A stretch of DNA of 64,000 bases, taken from Himantopus leucocephalus. Its lineage: Eukaryota; Chordata; Aves; Charadriiformes; Recurvirostridae. Numbering within the stretch: the stretch's first letter is position 1; each line of letters begins with the position of its first letter. Shown piece after piece: positions 1-15,700 of this stretch. The notes beneath the pieces were generated by a model. It did no database searches and was not told the DNA's origin. It saw nothing but the letters and a program-made list of their open reading frames with translations. The stretch spans positions 6,925,510 to 6,989,509 of the forward strand of contig RSEF01000020.1 of assembly GCA_003993805.1 (NCBI GenBank). The letters are read 5' to 3'. A program made the position numbers and the translations under genes.

Positions 1-3011
<3,011 letters not shown>

Positions 3012-3140
3012 TCATCCCCCGCCCGCCGCTTCCGGCGCCCGCCGCCATTCCGCCGGCACGCCGACGGCGCCCCCTGCGCCAACTCCGTACGCTGCACCCC
3101 AAAGCCCGCCGCGGAGGGGCGGGGCCCCATCTGCGCTCTT

Positions 3141-3223
3141 GGCGTAGGGAGTCCGCCTTACGCACCCGGCGGAGGCGGCCGCCTCCCCCTCCCTCCTTGG
3201 CGTACAAGGCGGCCGCCCTACGC
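3141..3223. repeat. Cluster of inverted GCGTA/TACGC motifs in the divergent promoter
   Basis: Four related words occur within about 80 bp: GGCGTAGGG (3141), CCTTACGCACC (3156), CCTTGGCGTACAAGG (3195, itself a near-palindrome) and CCCTACGC (3216). They alternate in orientation. I do not recognise a named factor site. Confidence 0.6.
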
Positions 3224-3502
3224 AGTTGGCGCAGCTGGCGGCTGCCGGCGGAGGCAGGAGCCGCCGCTCGCCTGCGACAGGAAGCCCCGCGGCCGGGACG
3301 CACCATGTGCGGCGGGCGGGGAGAGGCGGCGGGCCGGCGGGGGCCGCCTCCCGCCCCCTCCCCGCCTCCCCGCCGCCGCCTCCCCGCCCCGAGCCGGCGG
3401 GGGAAGGAAGCGGCGGGGGCCGGGGAGGCGCGGGCCGGCCGGCGGTGCGGTGCCGGCGGCCGATCGCGGGGCGCAGATCGTACCATCTGCGGCGGCTCCC
3501 CC

Positions 3503-3602
3503 NNNNNNNNNNNNNNNNNNNNNNNNNNNNNNNNNNNNNNNNNNNNNNNNNNNNNNNNNNNNNNNNNNNNNNNNNNNNNNNNNNNNNNNNNNNNNNNNNN
3601 NN
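3503..3602. other. Assembly gap, 100 N
   Basis: Exactly 100 N, which normally means a gap of unknown length. It falls in the GC-rich 5' flank or 5'UTR of SS18L1, where short-read assemblies often break. Confidence 0.99.
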
Positions 3603-3719
3603 CCCCCCGCCCCGTGCACTGCGGCGAGCCTGTGCGCGGCGAGAGCGGCCAGATAATAACAATATTATTAGAGCCGGGAACCGGTACATTACAGACACAT
3701 AAAAAAACCCACCCCCACC
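3603..3719 (+). other. SS18L1: SS18L1 5'UTR / proximal upstream sequence
   Basis: This sits between the gap and the SS18L1 ATG. The GC-rich start gives way to an AT-rich near-palindrome at about 3652-3671 (GATAATAACAATATTATTAG) and an A-rich/C-rich tract (ACATAAAAAAACCCACCCCC) directly before the ATG. The transcription start is not visible because of the gap. Confidence 0.6.
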
Positions 3720-3788
3720 ATGTCGGTTGCCTTTGCTTCTGCTCGCCCAAGAGGCAAAGGGGAGGTCACCCAGCAAACTATCCAGAAG
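3720..3788 (+). CDS. SS18L1: SS18L1 coding exon 1
   Basis: The ATG context is CCACCATGT. There are 23 codons, MSVAFASARPRGKGEVTQQT plus IQK, in phase 0, with donor GTAAAAAG. It is the start of the SNH domain. Confidence 0.97.
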
Positions 3789-6700
3789 GTAAAAAGCATG
3801 CTTTTCTACGGAGAATTGTAGCGCTCGGCGCGGCCGCCGAGGAAGGCGGCTGGAGGCTGGGGCGGGCAGGAGGAGCGGTGAATTTGGCAGGGCTGCAGAG
3901 ACGGACGGCTGGAGAGAGAGGTGGGGGAAGGAGGAGGAGGAGGAGGAGGAGGAGGAGGAACAAAGCGAAGGTGTTGAGCTCGCTGCGAAGAGAGCGAGGA
4001 GGACGCGGGGAGCGGAGCCGGGCTGGCACCCTGCGCCCGGGGGGGGGGCGGCCGGCGGCGCGCCGGGACGTTGCAATAAAATCTGCAAATACGGGGTTTA
4101 ATTTCTGATGGCCTGTCAGCTGCTGCCACCCCCCCCCCCAATCCAACCTAAAAAATGAATTAAAATAAAATCTTCATTTTTTGCAAGGGTTCTCTTTTGT
4201 ATGGGGATGCAGAATTTTACTCCCTCAGAAGATAGAGGGAGCACCAATCGCTGCTATTTCTCATATACTATGATGATTATTACTATTATTTGTGATGCGT
4301 TTATTGACGTCCACTGGCAAACAAAGGTTTTGAAAGATTTCTCTGCTGTGGGGGCCAAAGCGGGGGGCTGCCAGCTGGGAAGGGATTGCCCCCCGTTCCG
4401 CAGGAGCGACAGCAGGGACGCGCCGGCACCCCTTCCTCCGGCAGAGGGTCGCGGGCAGTAAGGAAGAGGCTGGAAATGTCAATAAAGAACATGCATGTGT
4501 TTACTTTGACCGCTATTTGTCATTTGTACAGCGTATTTTTGCGCGTTCCCCGCCGCACGGGTGCTGCGTGTACGCGGAGCCGTGCCCCACGGTGGGGGCG
4601 AGGGGTGCCTGTTCTTCGTGGCCCGTTCGGAAATAGCCACCAGTGAAGAAGTGCCATTGCCAGTACAGCAGTTAACCACCGGCGCGGGGGGCTGGAGCCA
4701 AACCATTATCTGGTGCCAATTTATGCCTTCTAGGGAAAAAAAAAAAAAAACCCAAACCCTCAGTGGCAGACTGTGACAGAGCAGAGATTACGGCAGCACA
4801 AACTGCTGTCGGAGAGACTGGAGAGATGACTTGAATCTCGGGAGACTGTGTGGAAACTAATCCCGTTCTGTGTAGCTCTTGCAGCACACGTAGTATTGTG
4901 AACCAATTAATTTTAAATACTAAAATATTTCAGACTCAGTGGGTAAGCGTTTCTCTAACCTCCAGATCGGTTGGGGTTAGGACAGAGTTTCACAATTCAG
5001 ATAGTTTGTACTTAAAACCATGATGGTATCCACAGACAAAGGGCAGCCAAAGTGTCTTGGGTCTGATTTTCAAGCACTTTCCTTTTTGCATGTTCATGGA
5101 CTTTATGGAAGCTTCAAAGTGTTATTTCTTTACCAATAATGTGTGGAACCGTTTCCTGTCTCAGGTACATTTGGTGGCATGGAACTCCAGGAAGGTTCCT
5201 CAGTGCTGGGCTGTTGGCAGGGACTTTGACAAGCGGTGACGCTGAGGAAGAGACTTGCAGGCGCAGTAACTGCATGGGCTGTATGGGCACGGATGGCAAC
5301 GGGGCAGCGAGAGAGGGAGCAGGTGCTGGGCTGGCAACTCAAAAAATCCTCATTAAAGTGAGCTTTTTAGAACACATACCAATTTCATTGAAAAACAAGA
5401 TTATTCTTATTTGCGTTCGTAATACATAAGCAGCTTATTTTTATTTATTAACTCAGTTTTGATCATCTTTCAAAGCTGTTACTATCCCAGTGCCAGCTAT
5501 TCCTAAAATAGATTCCACACAGAGGAAGTTAGAACTTTTGACAAGACATCAGTGACGGTGGTGCTTTGAAATAGTTCATCAAATAGCATTTGCAGGGCGG
5601 TAAACTTCAGTTTCTTCTGTGTGATGGAGATGAGAACTGGGGTCTTTTTTCCAAGTAAGTTAGGAAAAGAGGTATTCCCGATTCCTTTTTCAGTAAGCAA
5701 AATGTTATTCAGTCAATTGTAGAAGCATAGCCCTTTCCTGACGAAGATAGCTGTAATGTTGCTTGGACTCTTGCTGCTGAATACGCATCTTAACTGCGTG
5801 TGAAAATATTGTCAGTGATATCTGTTGTGGAAGCTGAAAAGGACGGGTTTCTATTCTTTGCTAATTCTATACACAGGATTTCCACTGAGACAGGTGAAAA
5901 TTCGGTATGACAATGAGAACAGAGCGTGAAACAAAGAGCTGCACTGTGCATCAGGCAGGAGTATTTTCTCCTAAAATTATGCGCTGCACCCGGGTTGCCA
6001 TGTGAGCATAGGCATGCACGCAGGAGGAACATGGATTCCCGACTGACACAGTGGTGACGTTCCCCGCCGGCACTGGAGAGAGCAGCCTGCCGACCTGCCC
6101 TGGCAGGCCACAGCAACGCCCCTGCTCCTCAGCCCTGCCTGACGTGAGCTGCAGGTTGTCACCGCGAGTCCCAGCAGTCAGAGCCTGTGAGGGACAAGGG
6201 GGTCTGGACAAGTTAAGACCAACTTGTAAATTACAAGCAAGCAGGACAAGGCGAGCTCCCCAAGGGAGTGACTAGCTAGATTGCACGTGCATCCAAAAGA
6301 CACTTCTGCTCGTTCTCCCGTCACCTAGCCCTTTGTTTGCATCTGAATGCATCAAGAATTTGTTCTGATCAGAACGCATACCTACACGGATTAATTCACA
6401 TTTAACTCATATGAAAACATGTTGTTATTCTTTCCTCAAGAGTTCTTCTGTCCTGATGACTGGGTGGTTCAAAGGTCCAATCTTGCAAGCACTTAATAGC
6501 AGTGGTACCTACAAACTGTATTGTGTAGTGAGTTTTTGCCAGAGGCAAATCTAAATTTGTAAATACTGTTGTTATTTTTCAGTTCATTCACCTGCAGGAA
6601 GCTTGCTGCGTTCACAAAAAAGCTGGGCGAAAGAGAAAAGCTATTGTATCTGAAATTTGAAAATAAATCAAAGGCTATTTTAAGCTTTTAATTATATTGT

Positions 6701-9700
6701 AAGTCCATTAAATAAAGGTCAGTGGTCATTTTGTCCAGCAGCCCTGATATTCTTGGAGCAAGTCAGTCAGTAGAATGTATTGAATGACGCTAAGCTAGCA
6801 GCCACTGATACACGTAAATTAACTGATATGTAATAACTCTGTGTTTTCATTTTAAGTCCTTCCTGTATTAGAACTGAACTACCCCAAAGGGCACATTGGG
6901 ATGTAATTCTCTTAAATGTGGTTTCAGCAGATCCGGTAATGCAAGTTAAGTTTTACTTCATCAAGCTTAGTAGTCCGCACACACTAGTCCTGTGCAGGAA
7001 AACTAGTAGGTTTAAATTGCTTGAAAGTAGGCATGTTAGTGAAATCTGAAGTTTTGGAAAGGGCTGGGTGATATTTTAGAATGAGGCAGAGGTATTTCAT
7101 AGCGAAAGCGTTTTCCTTCTTCAGCATAAAAATCTGTCTGCCATTTAAGGAGCAAAAAAGGTAAGTCCATTAATTCTTCTGTGTTGCGTATTTCAGCTAA
7201 CTCCTTTAAAGAGAACTGTTCGTAAGTGAATGACTCGGAAAGCACAATCTTGTGGCTCAATAAAGTCACGTGTAGGTACTTTGTAGTATCCTAAGGCAAC
7301 AAAACTGCACGAAACACCATCCGCTGCCAAGAAGGGTGAATGTGGCGTATCACAAAAACACAGGACTTTAACACGATTCTTATAGTAACGTGTTTTGATC
7401 GTATTTCTTTTATGCAGATGCTAGATGAAAATCACCACCTAATACAATGTATTATGGATTATCAGAGCAAGGGGAAAACTGCAGAATGTACTCAGTGAGT
7501 ATTGTGAGTTTTGGAGTATGTTAGAAATTTTTGGTGTACTCAAGAACAGTACTGTCAACAGTTCTGTTCACTGATCACTGAGAAAATAGTTGGACTATTT
7601 TTTTAGATTCACTTGTATTAAGAAATGTATATTGTTCTTGGAACAGAGGGGTTTTTTTTCTGAAGTGTTCGAGTATTTAGTATTTACAATATTTTTGACA
7701 GATCATTTATTAAAATAATTATAAACAATTATGGTTATTGGACCACTTGCTTTATGCAGATTCATTAAATAAACGTAGAATCAGGTACAAAGTTAAAGTA
7801 ATTAAATGTTAAGGATCAGCCATGTGATTATCTACGGCAAAACCAATATGCACGTAGATATACCAGTTTGTAGCACTGCTTACTATTCCTAGAAAGCAAA
7901 ATACTTTTATAGACTCGGGGTAAAATCTCAGTCGGGAAGAATAACCAATCTGCCCTATGAAAGGTCAAGTTATGGGGCCAAACCCAGAAAGCTGTACTTC
8001 CAAAAAAAGTAGTCTAAAAAAAGATACCTTTGCTAAAGAAGTCATGTCACCATTCTGGCTTCATTTTTGCCACTTTTCCCGCTTCCCAGCCATTTTCCCA
8101 TTTTCAGAAGAATACTCATGCTAAAAAAGCATTTTCTCTTGCCTTCTTGGAATCCTCCCTGTTTCCAAAAGTTTGACTCTTCACTTTGCTCCGTGACACA
8201 GCTGTTAGTTTGCTTTTGGATGCCCTCCTCTATTATGAGCTGTTCCAGTTCATCGAGAGCTGTGAAGAAGCATAAATGGTGCTGGTGGTGCTTACTTGAG
8301 TAAACACTCCAGTTAGAGCACTCTTGAAAAAAACCTTGTTCTTCTCAGCTTGCTGGCAGGGCAAACGGGTTTTGGTTTTTGGAGTTCTGGAATTTCATTA
8401 CTACTAGGACCCTTGTTAAACAGAGGAAGAAGTGGCTAATTGTTCGAGCAGCTGACCGGGTGTCAGTACTCAAAGACTGAGGTCCCAGCTTCGCAGTTTG
8501 CTCAAAGTGCTTTCAAAGGAGAGTGTATTTTACCTCTCCCTTCCCCCAAGTTTACCCATTTGTAAAAGAGGTGTCGAACACACTGATCCTTGATGAAAAG
8601 CATGACAGCACAGATATAGGTGATTACTATTGCTATTTATTATGACAGATGAAAAGTGGGCTAATGTAATTTAAGTAATCATTTGTAAATGGAAAGAAAA
8701 AAAGAGAAACATTTGGAATTTTCTGTATTGTTAACACTTTCCAAATAAGCTTTACTCCTTATTCTGTAGATACCAACAAATCTTGCACAGAAACCTGGTT
8801 TACTTGGCAACAATAGCAGATTCTAACCAGAATATGCAGTCCTTGCTTCCTGCTGTAAGTACCCATGCTATCATCAGATACATTTACTATGCCAGAGGGA
8901 AATGTTTGTTGATTCTGTTACTGATCACTGCCAATAAACCATTTTTTTATATTTTTCCAGCTAAAAGTTTTGAAGCGGTCAAGTAGACCACAAAACAAAT
9001 CAAAACAAATCGAAAGTTACTTTTACTGTGTTTAAAACTGTCTCCATAGCTCAAGTCCTATATGCCATAAATAGTGCAGTGGTACAGATCTGAACAGGCT
9101 CCATTTGTTCCAGATTCATTATTCTTTACTTATTCTTACTGTAGTCTTTACTCAGGAAAAAAATGCCACTATTTTATGTCAAAAATCTAATTTAGCATTT
9201 GGGCATTGGTTTGTCTTTAAACATTGTGTTATTCTTGCTAAATGGATTGATTTTGGAGGTATCACAAAGGTCATTTTGTCAACTATCGTCTTTGCTAATG
9301 CATATCCCCTCAGCAGTTGTGTTTTGACCAACACAAAATGAAATTCATGTAAGTACAGAAGAATGGGCACAGAAGCCAGACTATTATAAGCACGGTTTTA
9401 AGATCTCCACTGTGCTGCCTGCTGGCTTCTCTGTATCGTGCTGAATGTCACTCACACAGTAGTCACACGAAGAAAGGTTTACGCAAGCAAGCCCAAAAAG
9501 TGAAGGAAGCACAAATTTAGTTGAGGCAGTTTTTAGTCATAGTCAGGCTAATTTGGGGGTTATTATTTTTCTAATTAAAACCTAACCAAAAATTTGCTTC
9601 TCCTCCTTGTTATTTGCAGCCACCAACGCAAAACATAAACTTGGGCCCAGGAGGAATGACTCAGAGTGCATCCAACCAATCTCTCCATTCACAGAGCAAT

Positions 9701-12700
9701 CTCAGTGATGCAATTGGGACGGGCCTTCCTCCTTCCTCCCTCATGCAGAGTCAGATTAGCAATGGTGAGCTCTGGTCCCCTTTGTGCTGCTTTGCTGTTG
9801 CTTGGCAACAAAATCATTAATGCAGAATATACTTACAGAGCTGTAAAAGACCTCTCCTAACTCACCTTTCAGGCATATGGGGATTTCAGGCACATGGTGA
9901 AATCATCACAAAATGGCTACAGTCAGTAATGATGCTGGCTTCTGCAAGGACTCCAATCTGCTTAGTATTTCTAGAGGGGAAATTAAAAACATTTTTTAAA
10001 AAAATGCATAATGAAAATCACCAAGTAAAGATGCATCCAAGTTTTTAGTAAGAAAAATGATACATTGTGGTATTTTTCTCTTGAAAGTGGTGGGGTTGGC
10101 CAGGGTAAAATGGAATTGCTTGCACGACTAACCGCACAAGCAAGCCTTTAGATTGCAGAGACCTTCCAGGATGCAGGCCGCCTTAAAAATGATTTGGTGT
10201 TGCCTCAGTCTTTGTCCTCTACAGAAGCTTGCAGAGATTGTACTACATAGCCAAAGAGTTTGCACAGCCATTTCATATCAGTAAGATAATGTACTTTGTC
10301 TATCTGTTTCTTTTGTTCATGCAACTAAAAAGAAACTAATTGAAAGACAAATTATTTTTTTACTCTGTGCATTTTATAGTATGAATAATGTGTTTATTTA
10401 TTTTGTAGTTCATAGTTATTTAGTCAGTTCTTGTTTCTGTGAGTATTTCCCAGAGTGACAGAGAGAGAAAACAGTTTCTATAAATAGAAATATCTGATTG
10501 TAAAATCACAGACCTTGGCAGGGAGACTCAAGAGCAGATGCAAGCCATGAAATCGCTTCTGACTTTTTAAGAATTTATTTGTGGTCAAGCTGATAGTACC
10601 TTTTAAACTAATGGATGAGGTACCCACTTTAAACAGTTACAGCTTGTAAAGTGAACTTATTACATTTATCTGGGCCTTCTTTTTGAAAGATTTATTAAGT
10701 AGTATAAGTATTCTAGTAAGTCAGCCAAATGTGTTACTAAGAATCTATATTTTCAGTGTTGTTGTTGCTGTTTTTTTATTTGCCCCCTATCCTTCAGTTC
10801 TGTATAGTAATTTAGTGCTGATTGAAAGAACCAGACTGGCAGTCCTGGAGACTGGAGTCATCGCAGAACAGAAGCAGCCAGGGCACGTTACCTCACATTG
10901 CGCCAACCCAGTGCTAAAACCCAGCCTGAGCTGGGGGGGTCTCAGGGTAGTTCACTCTCTGCCCAGTCACTGAGACTGTCACTTGGGTAGTGCCAGGTAT
11001 TTTATCATGAAAATATCAGTCCACTGGCAACCAGGCTGAGGACATAGCTACACTTCAGAACTAAGGTGTGACTGAGAATGCAGTAGCTTGCCTCTTCCAA
11101 GTAGCCTAGGTAACAGCCGCAGCAATGGCACGTGCTCCGCTGCCAAATGGGACCCGCACACCCTCAGGCTCGGGGACGCTCCCCTTGGTTGCCAGCCTCT
11201 ACTGCTACTGCCTCTGTGCCAGCTAGAATCCAGTTAGCACAATGATGCTAGATGACACAGCAGTCTGTATGTGCAGATAGACTTTGAGATGGAGAAATTA
11301 TTTCACATCGGTGAACAGTTTTTGGACAGCATTTTTTGGAAATCGAGTAAATTTGCACAAACAATTCAAACATATATAGGGCTCTAGTACTTGTGAAAAT
11401 TTCTCATCTCATGGCAGTAGAGATGAAAGTCCTTAATGAACAGGTACAGCATTGTAAGAGAGGGAAGAACAGGGAAGAATCCATAGAAGCTACTACATTT
11501 TATTCTTTATTGTCCTCAGTCAGGACTTTACAGGGATCACCTCTGCAGGACAGTAACTGCGTAATTCCCTACATACACGGTAACTCTCCATAGTGGCAGC
11601 TACGTCAATTGTAATGATAATTCTGTTGATGGGAACAAGCTAATAAACAACCCACTGAGATTTCAAGTAATCCACCATCCACAAGTCAGTGATTCTTCAT
11701 GGCACAGCATGGCAGGCAAACCCATTAGATTCAATAAACCAACCAGTGAAACTCGGCTGCCTCCAGACAGAATCGGGCCCAACTGAGAATTGTAACTGTT
11801 CAGGAATCATGAATGAGGCCTTTCAAAGAAAAATCCAACTGCCTTAGATTCATGAAAGTATGAAAGAGGTTCAATGCTTTGTTTTACTGGTTTTATTTAA
11901 ACACTTTTGGTCATGCTTTCATATTTTCCCTTACAACCACAAATTAGCTAAACCTTTTTTTTTTTGGCTTTGAAGAAGGCCAAGATTCTAGTAAGTTTTC
12001 CAGTGCAAACAGGGCAAGATTTACCAACACTTACTTCACTCCATCTCTCACTCAAAGCAACTGCTAGCTCCATTCAAACACCATGTGGTCTCGTGTTGCA
12101 CAAGTAGAAGTATCAGCTTTGCAAGACATACAAAAACTGGAGCAAAACACAGGGCTAGATCTCTCTAGCCGTATATTGACCTGGCTCCACTGATTTCAGT
12201 GGAGCTGGTTCTCTTTATCTCTTGTTGAAAATGCTACTTGCATCTCTCCACCAGAGGAAAATATAATAATCTACAGCAAATTGTCTCATTTTGATGTCTA
12301 TAAATACCATTAAGAGTAATTAATGAGGCTTGTACTAAGAGAATTAGATTCATTTTTCAGAGGCTGTAGATACACTTAATAACTGTGAATTAAAATATCG
12401 TTATCTAAACATTACAACATAATTTCGTCTCTTCTAGGGATTCTACATGTCTTCCATTCGACCTAAATTAATTTAGATTGACAACAATAGAGCTGAATTT
12501 AGATAGACAATACACACTATTGCAATTTAGATAGTTACAACACACAACGAAAATAACTTTCCAAAACTCATTCATAAAAGTATTTACAGCAACAAACAAC
12601 GAAAAATAAGAACCAGATTATCCCCAATTTTAGTTACCCAACAGCAAGAGAATTTTTTAAAAAAAGCATACTGCCAGGTAAGCAGGATGAGACAAATCCA

Positions 12701-15700
12701 GGGTATAATTGGAGCAGTCTGATGATTACATATGGTGATGTTGGAAAGGGAGTACTGTAACAACAGGGGTTATTGTGGTGACTTGGAAAAATTATCTTCC
12801 GAAAGTCTGAGGTACTTTCAGTCAAACTTCAGGAAAGGGAGAGACAGACCTGTCCTCTGAGGACAGGGTCCCTGGGTATTTCATAAGTCCCAGCTAAGAA
12901 GGTTAGTTGGTTATAAAGGAACTGGATGGATGCAGCAATGAGTGAAGTGTTTCTCAGCCACTACTGTGCCTTCCCATTGTCACCATCAGTGTGAAAGGGG
13001 GAAGAGGAGTCAACAGCAGGACAGGAGGAAGGAAAGGACAAATTTGCAAAGGCTGGGATGTTTCCAGAGTCCATGTATTTTCTGAAGTATCTGAAATTAC
13101 TGGCATTTTTTAGTTCTGCTGCGTGTGAGGAACTGGTTGTAGGGCATTGCTGCTGGTTTTCTTCTTCTTGTCTGCAATTCTGTACAGCCTGGATTTGGCT
13201 GCCAGGAAGAGGAGTATCACTCTGTGCAGTAGGCAGTTTTAATTTGTCTGTAGATAACAGGGAATTTTAATAATGAGGATTTTGTTTTGGTTTGGTTTGC
13301 CTTATCATAAGGTATTTTAGAAAGGCCGTGAGGGCTTTAATGCTCACTGTACGTTGCCAATAATAGCACAGATTTTCTTGTTGCTCTCTTTAATTTTTCT
13401 AGGTCCTAATCACGTGTCTATGCAGCAGTCAGGCCAGAACACTATGCCCACGACCTCTCTGAGTATGACTGTCAGCAGTCATGGAACTGGGCCTGGTTAT
13501 AGCCATACAGTGCCTGCATCTCAGAATGTGCCAATGCAAGGCCAGGGGTCAATAGGCAATTATGTCTCTCGAACAAACATCAACATGCAGTCTAATCCAG
13601 GTAAACTCCCTCTTCCTCCTTCTGGGCCAACTTGACTTTTCAGTGACCTCAGAGGTTTACCACACATGAATTTGTTCTGTAAATATTTTCTGTAGACAGG
13701 GACAAACATACAAGAGGAAAAGACAGCTTTAAGACATCTCTGAATTTCAAGGTGTCAGGCAGCAGTGTAAGTCAGAACAGTTTCAGACTTGCTTTAACTT
13801 ACACGGAATTGCTGTGGTTAGCATTGAGTTGGGGAAAAGAGGGTTAGCTCAAAGTGCAGCAGCACTGTCTGATAGCCCCTGGCAGCAAATCCCTCAATGG
13901 TGGGAGGGATCTGAGAAGCACCTTTAATCCTAGATGAAAGAGCCCACGAAAGAGCAATACACATTTACTGTCTGTACATTACTACCCCTTTTTTTGTTAT
14001 TTTATTGATACTTCACACTGCTTGCAGGGCATAGAGAGACATAGAGAGAGACTAGCAGACAACTCAGAATTAATCTCTTAATCTGTAAAAATGTTTGCTA
14101 CTGAGTATTGAATGGGATGTCCAATGCTTAAGAATTCTTTCCAACAATATGAAATTTAGGGATCAAATAAATCCTAGAATGTCAGTTTATTTAAACTGTG
14201 TAATCACCAGGTGTATAATAAAATGGAATTAGAAGAAAGAGTTGATTAGAAAAGAAATGCAGCAATGAATTAGTCAGGAGGTAGAGAGGAACAAGCATCA
14301 GTGCTTACTTCTTTCTTTAATCCTACTGTAATAATGATTACATTATTTTAAATAAAGTAATAATAACAATCAAGGGTAGATGTATTTTTAAATGTCTTAC
14401 TGAAGCAAGTGGCAAGAACTGACCATGTAATAACATCCTTTCTGGATTGCAGAAGAGTTAAATACATGCAGTAGGAAAACATCTCCCCCTGTGGAAAGTA
14501 CACAGAAATATCAGGATGCATGTTAGTTGAAGGTTTTAACTTGCTTCCAAAGAGATGAGGGAGAGAACTGTCACATCCTTTTAGAAAACAGTATTTTCCA
14601 TGTACATTTTAGTCTCCATGATGCACCAGCAAGCAGCAACGTCACATTACAACTCGGCGCAAGGAGGGAGCCAGCATTATCAGGGGCAGTCCTCCATTGC
14701 CATGATGAGCCAGAGCAACCAAGGCAACAGCATGATGGGTCAGCGACCAATGGGCCCTTACAGAGCTTCACAGCAAGGTAAAATCTGTTATTGGATTGTT
14801 GTTATAATTATTTTTAGATCGATGATATGCAGTCCATCCTGTGGGGTAGGTAAGTCAACAAAATTTCCAGGTCACATTTATGAACAGGGAATCTCATCCG
14901 GGAACAGAGGAAATCTCAAATGGTGGAAGTATCATGACAATCAGATGAACTTTAATCTATTTTCAAGATTTATCTATTTAATTATTTCAGGTGTTTAGAA
15001 AAATAATTCTGTCTGAAAGGGACCATATATCTCTAAAGAAAAGATGAACAATTTGACATACATCTCAAGCCACTGGGAATCTTTTCAGTTCTTTCAAATG
15101 GTATTGGATCAGCCGTAACATGGCACAGTTAACAAGGAACAGATTTCTGCAAAGAAGATATAGTTTTCCAGCAATTAGTACGAAAAATTAGGCCAAGGAA
15201 AGGAAAACACCAGAGGATAACTACCATGCTCTAAGACCTCTCTGGAAAAAGTTCTAAGAGGTAATAAAGCTGCTAGACTGATTCTAACATATATTGAATT
15301 TTACTAAGAAACAAATTCATAAATTAATTAAAATATATTTATTTCTGTCTGTGTTCTTGAGCATGGAATACATTCCTGTGCTTTCTAATAACTCAGCTTA
15401 GTAGATGAAATGTAGCCATTACTTTTGGTATTGCCACACAAGTGAATGGTTTTAGGACATGTTACCGACCATTGCATAATTTCAGTTTCAACCAGCTTTT
15501 TCTGAGAATACAAATTTATTTCCTTTTTCTAGTGAGCAAAGCATCTTTGAAACTGCTCTCAACATACATAGCTTGTTTACTTATGCAGATGTAAACACTA
15601 TTTTATTAAAAAAAACATCCCTGAGGAGTCCATGGGCTCAGTTTGCTCTCTCATGTCTTTGCCTTGCAGGGTCCTCGCAGCAGTACATGGGTCAGGAAGA

